Below, in pieces: positions 1 to 9,548 of a stretch of 64,000 nucleotides of DNA. The stretch covers positions 186,001 to 250,000 of the forward strand of contig JAIUPD010000005.1 of NCBI GenBank assembly GCA_020161615.1. Direction: 5' to 3'. The stretch comes from Pseudomonadota bacterium. Lineage in GTDB: Bacteria > Pseudomonadota > Alphaproteobacteria > Rhodobacterales > Rhodobacteraceae. The translations under genes and the position numbers were made by a program. The notes under the pieces are model-generated. The model was not told the DNA's origin. It was given only the letters and a program-made list of their open reading frames with translations, and made no database searches. Position 1 is the first letter of the stretch, and each line of letters starts with the position of its first letter.

Positions 1-308
1 GTCGCGCGGGTGACGGTGACGCCCTCGCGCACCGGCGCGGCGATCTGGGCGGCGTAATCGGCGAAATATTGCGCGACGCTCTCCTTGTCGGGGAAGGCCT
101 CGCCATCGCCGGGATGAACCCGGTTCGGGAAGCGGTCGTGCCAGGCGGGCCCGTTGGCGACCAGGGAATCCCAGCGCCCCGTTCGCCAGCGCTCGGCGAT
201 ACGGCCGCGCTCCAGCACCAGATGGTCGATGCCCTGGTCGCGCAGATGTTCGCTCATGGCGATGCCCGCCTGTCCGCCGCCCACCACGATTGTATCGACC
301 TTTTCCAT
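1..308 (-). CDS. FAD-dependent monooxygenase/oxidoreductase, N-terminal part only
   Basis: The reading frame starts at an ATG at 308 and runs off the left window edge, so about 102 N-terminal residues are visible. Residues 4-20 form a dinucleotide-binding beta-alpha-beta unit with the pattern VVGGGQAGIAMSEHL, and the frame continues with LERGRIAERWR and a WDSLVANGPAWHDRFP stretch, as in flavin-containing monooxygenases that bind FAD at the N terminus. It is divergent from a Rid protein, a DUF1028 protein and a LysR regulator, which suggests a shared catabolic function under LysR control. The substrate cannot be inferred. The ATG at 313 is in another frame. Confidence 0.8.
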   Translation of the reverse strand, partial: MEKVDTIVVGGGQAGIAMSEHLRDQGIDHLVLERGRIAERWRTGRWDSLVANGPAWHDRFPNRVHPGDGEAFPDKESVAQYFADYAAQIAAPVREGVTVTRA

Positions 309-400
309 GCCATTCCCTCGCGCGGCTGATCCATCCCTCAGACTAGGCGCCCTGCCCCCGCCCCGAAACACGGCATTGGTGAAGCCTTGCTTGGGCAGAG

Positions 401-437
401 CCTAAGCCCTGTTAGGCAGATCCTCAGCAATGCTAAG
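401..437. promoter_or_regulatory. candidate LysR operator: two CTAAG-type inverted repeats
   Basis: In the divergent intergenic region two dyads sit side by side. One is CCTAA-N6-TTAGG at 401-416. The other is CTCAGCA-A-TGCTAAG at 423-437, a seven-base dyad with one mismatch. The related dyad CTTAG-N7-CTAAG lies just behind the lysR gene at 2556-2572. The position between the monooxygenase and ridA genes suits an operator for the LysR protein encoded downstream. The assignment is inferred. Confidence 0.35.
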
Positions 438-503
438 CAACATCGTTGTGTTCGCCCCGCGCCCGCGCGATCATCCTGCCGAAAACCCTTCAAGGAGCCC
501 GCC

Positions 504-920
504 ATGGCCCACCGGCGCATTCGCCCCTTCAACACCCGCGACACCTATCCCGAGCAGAGGCTCGACAATGACCTTTGTCAGGCGGTGGTGACGCGGGGCG
601 GCAGCACGGTCTGGATGCGCGGCCAATGCCCGCAGAACCTGGACGACGCCAGAAGCATCGACAGCCACGATCCCGCCGAACAGACCCACAAGGTCATGCA
701 GAACATCCGCCAGCTGATCGAGGAAGCGGGCGGCAGCATGGAGCATCTGGTCAAGGTGGTGGTCTATATCACCGATGTCCGCCACCGCGAGGCCGTCTAC
801 CGGACCATGGGCGAATACATCAAGGGCGTGTTCCCCGTTTCGACCGGGCTGGTCGTCACCGCACTCGCCCGGCCCGAATGGCTGGTCGAGATCGACGCCA
901 CCGCCGTGATACCGGACTGA
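504..920 (+). CDS. RidA/YjgF/UK114-family protein lacking the deaminase arginine
   Basis: A 138-residue member of the Rid family; canonical members are cytosolic trimers that hydrolyse reactive enamines and imines to ketones. The ATG at 504 was chosen because an AAGGAG ribosome site lies at 492-497. The family fold signature is visible (EEAGGSMEHLVKVVVYITD at about 73-91, WLVEIDATAV near the end). Where canonical RidA has an arginine in a PARS-type motif, this protein has FPVSTGLVV with Ser113, so classical imine deaminase chemistry is doubtful. It lies four bases before the DUF1028 gene, which suggests a translationally linked operon with a specialised catabolic role. Confidence 0.9.
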   Translation: MAHRRIRPFNTRDTYPEQRLDNDLCQAVVTRGGSTVWMRGQCPQNLDDARSIDSHDPAEQTHKVMQNIRQLIEEAGGSMEHLVKVVVYITDVRHREAVYRTMGEYIKGVFPVSTGLVVTALARPEWLVEIDATAVIPD

Positions 921-924
921 GGCG

Positions 925-1599
925 ATGACCTTCTCGCTGGTGGCCCGCTGCGCTGAAACGGGGATGTTCGGGATGGTGATCTCATCCTCCTCCCCCGCCG
1001 TCGCCGCCCGCTGCGCCCATGCCCGCGCGGGCGTCGGCGCGGTCGCCTCGCAGAATGTGACCGACCCGGCGCTGGGGCCGCAGGTCCTGGACCTGATGGC
1101 GGGCGGCATGTCGGCGGCCGAGGCGGTGGCCGAGGTCACGCGCCGCGCGCCCTTCATCGAGTACCGGCAGATCCTGGCGGTCGATGCGCAGGGCGGCGCG
1201 GCGGTGCATTCCGGCGCAAAGGCGCTGGGGATCTGGACCGAGGCCCGGGGCCGCGATTGCGCCGCCGGGGGCAATCTGTTGGCCCATGACGGCGTGCCCG
1301 CGGCGATGGTCGCGGCCTTCGAGGGCAGCGCGGGCCCGCTGGGCGACCGGTTGATTGCCACGCTTCGCGCCGGGCTTCGGGCCGGGGGCGAGGCCGGGCC
1401 GGTGCATTCCGCGGGCCTCCTGATGGTCGACCGGCAAAGCTGGCCGGTGGCGGATCTGCGCTGCGACTGGAGCGAGGATTGCCCCATCGAAGCCGTTGCA
1501 AAGGCTTGGGAAATCTATGCCCCGCAGATGCAGGCCTATGTCCAGCGCGCGCTCGATCCAAGTGCCGCACCCTCGTACGGCGTGCCGGGGGACGAATGA
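925..1599 (+). CDS. DUF1028 domain protein
   Basis: A 224-residue protein beginning MTFSLVARCAETGMFGM, followed by VGAVASQNVTDPALGPQVLDLMAGG at about 37-61, the typical N-terminal pattern of DUF1028 (COG3342) proteins. The family resembles Ntn-type hydrolases in its first strand, but no reaction is firmly established. It follows the Rid gene by four bases and its stop overlaps the lysR start (ATGA), so the three genes are probably co-transcribed. The association with a flavin monooxygenase suggests a hydrolytic or salvage step in degradation of a nitrogen-containing compound, which is inference. Confidence 0.88.
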   Translation: MTFSLVARCAETGMFGMVISSSSPAVAARCAHARAGVGAVASQNVTDPALGPQVLDLMAGGMSAAEAVAEVTRRAPFIEYRQILAVDAQGGAAVHSGAKALGIWTEARGRDCAAGGNLLAHDGVPAAMVAAFEGSAGPLGDRLIATLRAGLRAGGEAGPVHSAGLLMVDRQSWPVADLRCDWSEDCPIEAVAKAWEIYAPQMQAYVQRALDPSAAPSYGVPGDE

Positions 1600-2549
1600 G
1601 CCGGGGCGCGCCGCCCCTGCGCTACACGCTGCGCCAGCTCGAATATTTCGTGGCCGTGGGCGAAGCGGGCAGCATCGCCAGGGCCGCGCAGCGGATCAAC
1701 GTCTCCTCGCCCTCGATCTCGACCGCCATCGCCCAGCTGGAGCAGGAATTCGGCCTGCCGCTTTTCGTGCGGCAACACGCGCAGGGCCTTTCGCTGACCC
1801 AGGCCGGGCGCGAGATGCTGGATCAGGCGCGGGTCGTCCTGCGCGAGGCCGGGGCGCTGCGCGACATCGCCGGCGACATCTCGGGCAAGGTTCGGGGGCC
1901 GCTGTCGGTGGGCTGCCTGCTGACCTTCGCGCAGCTGGTCCTGCCCGCCATGCGCCGCGGCTTCGAGGAACGGTTTCCCGAGGTCCGCGTCCGCCAGCAG
2001 GAGCTTAACCAGGTCGAACTCTTCAGCGCGCTGCGCCGATCCGAGATCGACCTTGCGCTGACCTATGATCTGGACCTGCCCGCCGATCTCCAATTCACGC
2101 CCCTTCTGCATCTGCCGCCCATCGCGCTGATGGCGGCGGGGCATCCACTTGCCGATTGCCAGAGCGTCAGCATCGACCAGTTGAAGGATCATCCGATGGT
2201 GCTGCTCGACCTGCCGCTCAGCGCCGATTACTTCCTGTCCTTCTTCGAGGCGATCCACGCCCGCCCCCTGATCGCCGAACGGACCCGCGACATGGCAGTG
2301 ATGCGCTCGATGGTGGCCAATGATTTCGGTTATTCCATCGTCAATGTCCGGCCGCTGAGCGATGTCTCGCCCGATGGCAACCCGGTCCGCGCCGTGCCGA
2401 TCGAGGGGCCGGTCCGGGCGATGCGCATGGGGTTCCTGACCGCGCAGGACGCCGACCGCTCCAGCGCCGTGCGCGCCTTCATCGAGAACGGGATCGGGCT
2501 GGTGCGGGACGGAAAGCTGCGGCGGATCGGCGGGCTTCCGTTGGTCTGA
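1596..2549 (+). CDS. LysR-family transcriptional regulator
   Basis: A 317-residue LysR-type regulator. The N-terminal winged helix-turn-helix is at about residues 8-68 (YTLRQLEYFVAVGEAGSIARAAQRINVS), followed by an effector-binding domain of the periplasmic-binding type. The start was taken at the ATG that overlaps the DUF1028 stop (ATGA at 1596-1599). It probably controls its own operon and the divergent monooxygenase. The inducer is unknown. Confidence 0.93.
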   Translation: MSRGAPPLRYTLRQLEYFVAVGEAGSIARAAQRINVSSPSISTAIAQLEQEFGLPLFVRQHAQGLSLTQAGREMLDQARVVLREAGALRDIAGDISGKVRGPLSVGCLLTFAQLVLPAMRRGFEERFPEVRVRQQELNQVELFSALRRSEIDLALTYDLDLPADLQFTPLLHLPPIALMAAGHPLADCQSVSIDQLKDHPMVLLDLPLSADYFLSFFEAIHARPLIAERTRDMAVMRSMVANDFGYSIVNVRPLSDVSPDGNPVRAVPIEGPVRAMRMGFLTAQDADRSSAVRAFIENGIGLVRDGKLRRIGGLPLV

Positions 2550-2555
2550 AGCAAT

Positions 2556-2572
2556 CTTAGGCCGGGGCTAAG
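2556..2572. repeat. CTTAG-N7-CTAAG dyad behind lysR
   Basis: A dyad with five-base perfect arms lies seven bases after the lysR stop and directly against the 3' end of the convergent transglutaminase gene. An inner CC/GG pair could extend the stem. It could be a weak bidirectional terminator, but its CTAAG arms match the dyads in the ridA promoter at 401-437, so a second regulator site is possible. Confidence 0.35.
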
Positions 2573-3481
2573 TCAGGCGGCCCCGCTGGCCCGCGCTGGG
2601 CCCGCTTGCACCGGGATCATGTCGACCGCATGCCGGCTCGCCTGCCCGCCCGCACTGCGCAGCGCCCCCATGACCGGCGCCACATCGCCGTAATCGCGCC
2701 CGCGTGCGACGACCACATAGTCCTCGCCCGCCGGCTGGTTGTTGGTCGGGTCGAACTCGACCCAGCCCATGACCGGCCCGGCCCAGGCCCGGACCCAGGC
2801 ATGCATCGCATCCGCCCCTTCCAGCCGGGGCTGGCCGGGCGGCGGCAGGGTACGCAGAAAGCCCGAGACATAGCCCGCCGGGACCCCCAGCGCGCGCAGC
2901 CCCGCGATCATCACATGCGCGAAATCCTGACAGACGCCGGATTTCTGCGCGAAGGCCTCCTCCGGCCCCGTCTCGACCGAGGTGGCGGCGCTGTCGAATC
3001 GCATCGCCTTGTGCAGCGCCCGCCCCAGCGCCTCGATGGCCTGACGGGCGGTCATCGACGGGCTCACCGCCTTGCGCGCGAAAGCGGCAATGGCAGGCAC
3101 CGCCGGCACCCGGGCCGAGGCGCCGGTAAAATGATGGGGTGAATCGGGGCCGAGGTCGGCCAGCCCCGCCACCGTGCCGGGCAGGTCTGCCAGCAAGGGG
3201 GAAAGATCCGCCCCCTCGACCCGTGCCAACCGCTCGACCCGCAAGGCGAGGGTCAGGCGCAGGTTGGAAATCGGCTGGTGCCAGACCGCCGCGGTCGTCG
3301 CATTGCCGAAGAAATCCTGGCCCTCGCGCCGCTCGTCGGGACGCGGGAGGATGCCCAGGCGGCGGGAAATCACCCGCTGCTCGCCCGGCAGATCGCGCGG
3401 CAACAGCCGCATCAGCGTCCGCGAGCGGTCCGAGGTCGCCGCGTAATCATAGTCGATGGCAAGGGTGATGTCGTAGAGCAT
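2573..3481 (-). CDS. transglutaminase-like cysteine protease family protein
   Basis: A 302-residue protein with the bacterial transglutaminase N-terminal beta region (about 1-90) and a transglutaminase core. The catalytic triad is visible: Cys184 in SGVCQDFAH, His227 in DAMHAWVRAW and Asp244 in VEFDPTNN. There is no signal peptide. Bacterial members act as peptidases or amidases as often as cross-linkers. It is the last gene of a three-gene minus-strand operon, 8 bases after the ATP-grasp/alpha-E gene, and would be expected to cleave or remodel amide bonds made by the ligases of that operon. Confidence 0.92.
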   Translation of the reverse strand: MLYDITLAIDYDYAATSDRSRTLMRLLPRDLPGEQRVISRRLGILPRPDERREGQDFFGNATTAAVWHQPISNLRLTLALRVERLARVEGADLSPLLADLPGTVAGLADLGPDSPHHFTGASARVPAVPAIAAFARKAVSPSMTARQAIEALGRALHKAMRFDSAATSVETGPEEAFAQKSGVCQDFAHVMIAGLRALGVPAGYVSGFLRTLPPPGQPRLEGADAMHAWVRAWAGPVMGWVEFDPTNNQPAGEDYVVVARGRDYGDVAPVMGALRSAGGQASRHAVDMIPVQAGPARASGAA

Positions 3482-3489
3482 GCCCGCCT

Positions 3490-5898
3490 CTACCGAAGAT
3501 AGGCGGCGGTGATCAGGTCGGAAATACCCGACAGCTGCGCCCTGAGCCGCAGCAGATGCGCCGGGCGGATCCGTTCAGGCGCGGTCACGCTGAGCAGCGC
3601 GTCGATGGGCACGATGGCCCGCGACAGCGGCGCAAGGCGGCCGTTCTCCATGGCGCCCGGCAGCGCCGCCGCCTGTTCGCGCAAGGCCCGGATCTGGAAC
3701 AGGATCGAGCGCGGGTTGTCGGCGTCGAGCGCCAGCAGATCCACGACCGTGTTGCGCGAGGTTTCGACAGCATAGCGGCGGCGATGGGTGATCACGCTGT
3801 CCGCCACCTCGACGGCGAGGTCCAGCGCGCCTTCAGGCGCTTCGGTATCGGTCAACCCGTGCAGCAGCGCGGTCAGCGCATCCGCCCGCTCCAGCGCCCT
3901 TCCCATCGACAGGAAGCGCCAGCCCTGAAAGCGGTACATGTTGTCCTGTACCAGCCCGGAAAAGCCGGTAATCTTGCGCACCAGGATGCCCATCGCCCGG
4001 GCGGCATCATCGCCCGGCTCGATCTTGCTGAATGTGTTGCGCGCCGTGCGGTCCAGATCGGTGATCGCCGCCCAGCCATCGACGGAAAAGCGGTCGCGCA
4101 CCTTGGCGGCGCACATCCGCGCCGCGCCGATGCGGTGCAGCAGCGCCTCGGGCATCGGGTCCGCCACGTCGATGTCATAGCCGCCGAGAAAGGCCCGAAG
4201 CCGCCGCAGCAACGGATCGGCGGCATTGTCGGTGGCCGCCAGCCGCAGATGATAGGCCCGGATCAGGCGGATCGCGTCCTCGGTCCGTTCGACATAGCGG
4301 CCCAGCCAATAGAGGTTGTCGGCGGCCCGCGCAGGCACTACGCCGGGGCTGGCGCGGCGGAAGGGTTCGTCCGGGCGCGGCGACATGGAGATCTGCGGGA
4401 CCGGCCGGTCGGCGACGATCCAGACATCGGCGACCGAGCCGCCCTTCTGCATGGCCAGGGCCGAGGCATCGCCCGAATGGCCGATCCGCGCATAGCCGCC
4501 CTTCATGAAGCGCCAGCCCTGCGGCGTGCGGGCGGCGAAGACGCGGATCGTCATGGGGCGCGGCTGGATCCGCCCCTCGGCCAGTGTCTCGCCCGGGGCG
4601 GTGACCCAGGCGGGGGTGGTGGACAGTGCCACCGCCTCCTGCCCGACCAGCGCGCCCCCCTCGGCCTCGATCCAGGCGGCGGGGTCACGGGCGGGCTTCG
4701 TGCCGACCTGCGCCCCCACATCGAAGGGCAGGTCCGAGGATAGCGCCGGGCCGATCAGCATGCGCGCCGCGTTCTCGCGCACATAGGCCCGTTCGGAGGC
4801 GCCGCCGCACCACCAGGTCGCGATATTGGGCAGGGCCAGGGGCCGGCCGGTCAGCACCTCGCTGATGCGGGGCAGAAAGGCCATCATCGCCCGCATCTCC
4901 AGCACGCCCGATCCCAGCGCGTTGACCAGCGCGAGGTTCCCGGCCCGCACCGCCTCGACCAGGCCCGGTGTGCCGATGCGGCTGTCGGCGTTCAGTTCCA
5001 GGGGATCGGCGAAGGCCGCGTCGATCCGCCGCCAGAGAACGCCGATGGGCTGCGGCCCCTCAATGGTGCGGACCTTGGCCTCGCCATTCTCGACCAGCAG
5101 ATCCTCGCCTTCCAGCAGCATGAGGCCCAGGTAGCGGGCGATATAGGTCTGCTCGTAATAGGTATCGTTCGAGGGGCCGGGCGTCAGGATCGCCGCCCGC
5201 GCCGCCGGATCCCCGCCCGCCTGCGCCAGCCCGCTCATCGCCGCCTTGAACTCGCCGAAGAAGCCCGCCAGCCGGTGGATATAGGCCCGGGGGAAGCGTT
5301 CGGGAAAGATCCGCCCGGTCGCCATGCGGTTTTCCAGCGCGAAGCCTGCGCCCGACGGCGCCTGCATCCGGTCGCCCAGCACCAGCCAGGACCCGTCGGG
5401 CGAGCGCCCGATCTCGAAAGCCAAGAGGTGCAGGTAATGGCCGCCCGGCGGCGCCACGCCGACCATGGGCCTCAGCCATTGGGGCGAGGCGGCGATCAGC
5501 GAGGCGGGCAGATGCCCCTCGCTCACCAGCCGCCCGGGCCCGTAGAGGTCGGCCATCACCGCCTCCAGCAGGTCCGCGCGCTGCGCGAGCCCGGCGCAGA
5601 TCCGTTCCCATTCGCTGTCATGCAGGATCACCGGCAGATGCGAGAGCGGCCAGTCGCGCTCGGCCATCGGGTCGCCCGAGTATTGGCGGAAATAGACGCC
5701 GGCGTCGCGCAGATACTGGTTGCCGCGCTCGAACCGCGCCGCGATCTCGGCGGGTGTCAGCCGGGCGAAACGCTGCACGAAGCGCTGCCAGACCGGCCGC
5801 ATCCGCCCCTCGCCGTCGAAGACCTCGTCGGCCACACCCGGCAAGCGGGCGTAGTCGGCGAAAAGATCCGGCTCGGGTCTGGGCAAGGCGGGCGGCAT
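3490..5898 (-). CDS. circularly permuted type 2 ATP-grasp / alpha-E domain fusion
   Basis: An 802-residue fusion. Residues about 70-500 form the circularly permuted ATP-grasp domain (older names DUF404/DUF407), with LVLGDRMQAPSGAGFALENR at 172-191 and LTPGPSNDTYYEQ at 238-250. Residues about 523-802 form the helical alpha-E domain (DUF403), starting ARAADNLYWLGRYVERTE. In many bacteria these are two separate adjacent genes; here they are one polypeptide. ATP-grasp enzymes form amide bonds through acyl-phosphate intermediates, so this is a predicted ligase; no substrate is known. It lies 16 bases after the DUF2126 gene in the same operon. Confidence 0.92.
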   Translation of the reverse strand: MPPALPRPEPDLFADYARLPGVADEVFDGEGRMRPVWQRFVQRFARLTPAEIAARFERGNQYLRDAGVYFRQYSGDPMAERDWPLSHLPVILHDSEWERICAGLAQRADLLEAVMADLYGPGRLVSEGHLPASLIAASPQWLRPMVGVAPPGGHYLHLLAFEIGRSPDGSWLVLGDRMQAPSGAGFALENRMATGRIFPERFPRAYIHRLAGFFGEFKAAMSGLAQAGGDPAARAAILTPGPSNDTYYEQTYIARYLGLMLLEGEDLLVENGEAKVRTIEGPQPIGVLWRRIDAAFADPLELNADSRIGTPGLVEAVRAGNLALVNALGSGVLEMRAMMAFLPRISEVLTGRPLALPNIATWWCGGASERAYVRENAARMLIGPALSSDLPFDVGAQVGTKPARDPAAWIEAEGGALVGQEAVALSTTPAWVTAPGETLAEGRIQPRPMTIRVFAARTPQGWRFMKGGYARIGHSGDASALAMQKGGSVADVWIVADRPVPQISMSPRPDEPFRRASPGVVPARAADNLYWLGRYVERTEDAIRLIRAYHLRLAATDNAADPLLRRLRAFLGGYDIDVADPMPEALLHRIGAARMCAAKVRDRFSVDGWAAITDLDRTARNTFSKIEPGDDAARAMGILVRKITGFSGLVQDNMYRFQGWRFLSMGRALERADALTALLHGLTDTEAPEGALDLAVEVADSVITHRRRYAVETSRNTVVDLLALDADNPRSILFQIRALREQAAALPGAMENGRLAPLSRAIVPIDALLSVTAPERIRPAHLLRLRAQLSGISDLITAAYLR

Positions 5899-5914
5899 CG
5901 GGGTCTCCTGACGC

Positions 5915-8900
5915 TCACATCAGCCCCGGCGGGCGCCGAAGGTCAAGCGTCAAGGGAAACTCGGGATGCGCAACCTCGGGCGCCGGGCGATAGGCACCGA
6001 CGCTGTGGCCATGCGGCTCGAACCGCGCCAGGCGCCGGGCCTCGGCCTCGTAGGCATTGACCGGGAAGGTGTCGTAATTGCGCCCGCCGGGATGGGCCAC
6101 GTGATAGGTGCAGCCGGCAATCGCCCGGCCGGTCCAATCGTCGTAGATGTCGAAGACCAGCGGCGTGTTGACCGGCAGCACCGGATGCAGGCTTTCGGCC
6201 GGTTGCCAGGCCTTGAACCGCACCCCGCCCACGCTGACGCCTGAAGTACCCGTGCGCGCCATCGGCACCGGGCGGCGATTGACCATGACGCGGTAGCGGT
6301 CCTGGTGCAGCGTGGTCAGCTTCACCTGCAGGCGCTCGACCGAGCTGTCGGTGTAGCGCACCGTGCCGCCGATGGCCCCGGTCTCGCCCAGAACGTGCCA
6401 GGGCTCCAGCGCCTGTTTCAGCTCCAGATGCACGCCCCCGAATCCCGCGTCGGCCTCGATCTGGCCGCAGAAGGGGAAGCGGAATTCGGCCTGCGCCTCG
6501 AACCACACCGGGTCCATGTCGTAACCATGGAGGCGCAGGTCGGCGAGCAGGCTCAGCAGATCCTCCCACAGGAAATGCGGCAGCATGAAGCGGTCATGCA
6601 GCACCGTACCCCAGCGCACCGGGCGGCCCTGCACCGGCGCATTCCAGCAGCGGGCGATGATGGCGCGCAGCAGCAGTTGCTGGGCGAGCGACATGCGCGG
6701 ATGCGGCGGCATCTCGAAGCCGCGGAACTCGACCAGCCCCAGCCGGCCGGTCGGGCCATCGGGGGAATAGAGCTTGTCGATGCAGATTTCGGACCGATGG
6801 GTGTTGCCCGTCACATCGGTCAGCATGTTCCTGAGCAGGCGGTCGATCAGCCAGGGCGGCGGCAGCGGCCCGCCGTTCACCGGATCGCCGATCTGGCCCA
6901 GCGCGATCTCCAGCTCATAGAGCGTGTCGTGCCGCGCCTCGTCGATGCGGGGCGCCTGGCTGGTCGGCCCGATGAAGAGGCCCGAGAAAAGGTAGCTCAG
7001 CGAGGGATGCCGCTGCCAGATCAGGATCAGCGATTTCAGCAGATCCGGGCGGCGCAGGAAGGGGCTGTCCAGCGTGGTGGCGCCGCCCACCACGACATGG
7101 TTGCCGCCTCCGGTGCCGGTGTGTCGCCCGTCGATCATGAACTTGTCGGCGCCGAGGCGGGAAAGCCGCGCTTCCTCGTAGATCGCCTCGGTGGTGGCGA
7201 CGCAATCCTCCCAGCTGTGGGCGGGGTGGATGTTGACCTCGATCACGCCCGGATCGGGGGCCACGCGGATCACGTTGAGGCGGGGGTCATGCGGCGGGGC
7301 ATAGCCCTCGATATGGATGGGCAGGTCGAGTTCGGCCGCCGTCACCTCGGCATTGGCGATCAGTTCGAGGTATTCCTCCAGCGTCTCGCAGGGCGGCATG
7401 AAAAGGCACAGCCGCCCGTCGCGGGGCTCCATGGCGATGGCGGTCCGCACCCAGCCGCCCGCCGGGTCCACCCCGTCGCCCAGATGCGCGTCCTGCGGCT
7501 GAAAGCGCTGGCGCTCGGCCTCCTTGGCGCCGGGGCGGAAGCCCTGCGCATGGCCGGGCGTCACCGGCGGCATCATCGCCGCCTGCTCGGCTTCTTCCTT
7601 GGCAATGCGCCACGCTTCCTCGGCGATGGCGCGGCGGCGGGCCTCCAGCCGGTCGTGGAAATCGGGCAGCGGCACCACCGGCACCGTGGGATCGGCGGGA
7701 TAGGAATAGGGATAATGCGCGGGCGGGATATAGGGCAGCGAGCCCAGGGGCAGACGGAAGCCGACCGGGCTGTCGCCAGGGATGAGGAAGATCTTGCCCC
7801 GCCGCGGCTTCCAGAGTTCCGAACGCCATCTGGCGGGCTTGTCCGCCGCCTGCCACCAGCGCTGGATCGGCAGCACATAGCCCGCGGGCTCGGTCAGGCC
7901 CTGGTTGAAGACCCTTGCATAACGCGCGCGGTCCTCGGGGTTCTTCAGCCTGGAATTCTCGGGCGTGACATTGGGCGGCAGGTTGGCTTCCTTGAGGATC
8001 CATTCCGCCGGATCCTCATAGGCGGGCTGGGCAAAGCCCTGATCGAGGCCGAGGTTCCTGGCGAAAGCCGCCATGAAGCGCCCGGCATCGTCGGCGTTGG
8101 CCGGCGCGGCGGACGCTGCCTCGCGCGCCACCAGCGCGGGGTTCTTCCACACCGGCTGCCCGTCGCGCCGCCAGTAGAGCGAGAAGGTCCAGCGCGGCAG
8201 GCTTTCGCCCGGATACCATTTGCCCTGCCCGTAATGCAGGAAGCCGCCCGGCGCGAAGCGCTGGCGCAGGCGACGGATCAGATCGTCGGCAAGGCCGCGC
8301 TTCTTCGGCCCCACCGCGGCGGTGTTCCATTCGGCCGTCTCGAAATCGTCGATCGAGACGAAGGTCGGCTCGCCCCCCATGGTCAGGCGCACATCGCCCT
8401 CGGCCAGATCGGCATCGACCTTGCGGCCCAGCGCATTCAGACGCTCCCAGGCCTCGTCCGAGAAGGGTTTGGTGATGCGCGGATGTTCGGCCACCCGGCG
8501 GATCTGCATGTCGAAGGCGAAATCGGTCTTCGGCGTGCCCACCGCCGTGAACCCGCCCGAGATCGGCGCCGCGTTGCGGTAATGCGGCGTGGCGGCCAGC
8601 GGGATATGGCTTTCGCCGGTCAGCAGGCCCGAGGTCGGGTCCAGCCCGATCCAGCCGGCGCCGGGCAGGAAGACCTCGACCCAGGCGTGCAGGTCAGTGA
8701 AATCGTGGTCGGTGCCGGACGGGCCGTCCAGCGATTTCACATCGGGCGTCAGCTGGATCAGATAGCCCGAGACGAAGCGCGCGGCGAAACCCAGATGGCG
8801 CAGCACCTGCACCAGCAGCCAGGACGAATCCCGGCACGAGCCCGAGCCGATGCCCAGCGTCTCCTCGGGCGTCTGCACCCCGGGCTCCATGCGGATCGTG

Positions 8901-9373
8901 TAATTCACCGCCTGGGCGATGCGGGCGTTCAGCCCGACCAGCAGGTCCACCGTCCGCTGGCGGCTGAAATCGAGCCCGCCGATCAGCTGCGCCAGCAGCG
9001 GTCCCTCGGCCTCGGGCGTGCGGTAGATCGAGAGGTCGTCCTTCAGATCGGCGGGATACTCGAAGGGCCAATGCTCGGCCGATTCCTCGACGAAGAAGTC
9101 GAAAGGGTTGTAAACCGTCATGTCGGCCACAAGATCGACCTCGATCTTGAACTCGGTCACCGGGTCGGGGAAGACGAAGCGCGCCAGCCAGTTCCCGTAG
9201 GGGTCCTGCTGATGGTTCACGAAATGCCCGCCGGGGCTGACCTTCAGCGAATGCGAGATCACCCGCGTCCGGCTGTGCGGCGCGGGGCGCAGGCGGATGA
9301 TCTGCGGGCCCAGCGTTACGGGGCGGTCGTAAGTGTAATGCGTCAGGTGATGGATCGAGGCGTAGATTGCCAT
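5915..9373 (-). CDS. transglutaminase / DUF2126 putative amidoligase fusion
   Basis: A 1152-residue protein. Residues 1-90 are the transglutaminase N-terminal region. Residues about 150-260 are the transglutaminase core, with Cys180 ([12 protein letters not shown]), His229 ([10 protein letters not shown]) and Asp245 (IGLDPTSG). From about 300 to the end is DUF2126, annotated in domain databases as a putative COOH-NH2 amidoligase; [18 protein letters not shown] is a conserved core motif. One chain thus carries a predicted ligase and a predicted amidase/transferase. It leads the three-gene operon. No transporter or peptide substrate gene is next to it, so the target is unknown. Confidence 0.92.
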   Translation of the reverse strand: MAIYASIHHLTHYTYDRPVTLGPQIIRLRPAPHSRTRVISHSLKVSPGGHFVNHQQDPYGNWLARFVFPDPVTEFKIEVDLVADMTVYNPFDFFVEESAEHWPFEYPADLKDDLSIYRTPEAEGPLLAQLIGGLDFSRQRTVDLLVGLNARIAQAVNYTIRMEPGVQTPEETLGIGSGSCRDSSWLLVQVLRHLGFAARFVSGYLIQLTPDVKSLDGPSGTDHDFTDLHAWVEVFLPGAGWIGLDPTSGLLTGESHIPLAATPHYRNAAPISGGFTAVGTPKTDFAFDMQIRRVAEHPRITKPFSDEAWERLNALGRKVDADLAEGDVRLTMGGEPTFVSIDDFETAEWNTAAVGPKKRGLADDLIRRLRQRFAPGGFLHYGQGKWYPGESLPRWTFSLYWRRDGQPVWKNPALVAREAASAAPANADDAGRFMAAFARNLGLDQGFAQPAYEDPAEWILKEANLPPNVTPENSRLKNPEDRARYARVFNQGLTEPAGYVLPIQRWWQAADKPARWRSELWKPRRGKIFLIPGDSPVGFRLPLGSLPYIPPAHYPYSYPADPTVPVVPLPDFHDRLEARRRAIAEEAWRIAKEEAEQAAMMPPVTPGHAQGFRPGAKEAERQRFQPQDAHLGDGVDPAGGWVRTAIAMEPRDGRLCLFMPPCETLEEYLELIANAEVTAAELDLPIHIEGYAPPHDPRLNVIRVAPDPGVIEVNIHPAHSWEDCVATTEAIYEEARLSRLGADKFMIDGRHTGTGGGNHVVVGGATTLDSPFLRRPDLLKSLILIWQRHPSLSYLFSGLFIGPTSQAPRIDEARHDTLYELEIALGQIGDPVNGGPLPPPWLIDRLLRNMLTDVTGNTHRSEICIDKLYSPDGPTGRLGLVEFRGFEMPPHPRMSLAQQLLLRAIIARCWNAPVQGRPVRWGTVLHDRFMLPHFLWEDLLSLLADLRLHGYDMDPVWFEAQAEFRFPFCGQIEADAGFGGVHLELKQALEPWHVLGETGAIGGTVRYTDSSVERLQVKLTTLHQDRYRVMVNRRPVPMARTGTSGVSVGGVRFKAWQPAESLHPVLPVNTPLVFDIYDDWTGRAIAGCTYHVAHPGGRNYDTFPVNAYEAEARRLARFEPHGHSVGAYRPAPEVAHPEFPLTLDLRRPPGLM

Positions 9374-9514
9374 TCGCAGGGGCCTTGTCGCGCGGATCGA
9401 GAGTCAGCCCCACCTTAGGCCCAGACGCGCCGCATGCCAGCGCGAAACGCGCCCGAGCGCCGGTGACAGCCGCTTTTCACGGCAGGCGCCGAAAAAATCG
9501 GCATTGCGACGCAA

Positions 9515-9542
9515 GGGCCCGGCGGAGGGCGCCGCCGGGCCC
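9515..9542 (-). terminator. hairpin behind cysNC
   Basis: A perfect 11-bp stem (9515-9525 with 9532-9542, GGGCCCGGCGG and its complement) with a six-base loop lies just after the cysNC stop. No real U-tract follows, so it is a GC-rich hairpin terminator candidate rather than a canonical intrinsic terminator. The rest of the gap up to 9373 shows no gene. Confidence 0.5.
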
Positions 9543-9548
9543 CGGGGG

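Noticed and set aside
6305-9418. Very long open frame on the plus strand opposite the DUF2126 gene (about 1037 codons), and similar long antisense frames elsewhere
   Set aside because: High GC with strong third-position bias leaves antisense frames open. The translation is rich in Arg, Gln, His, Gly and Pro with no recognisable domain, and the opposite strand has a well-supported enzyme.
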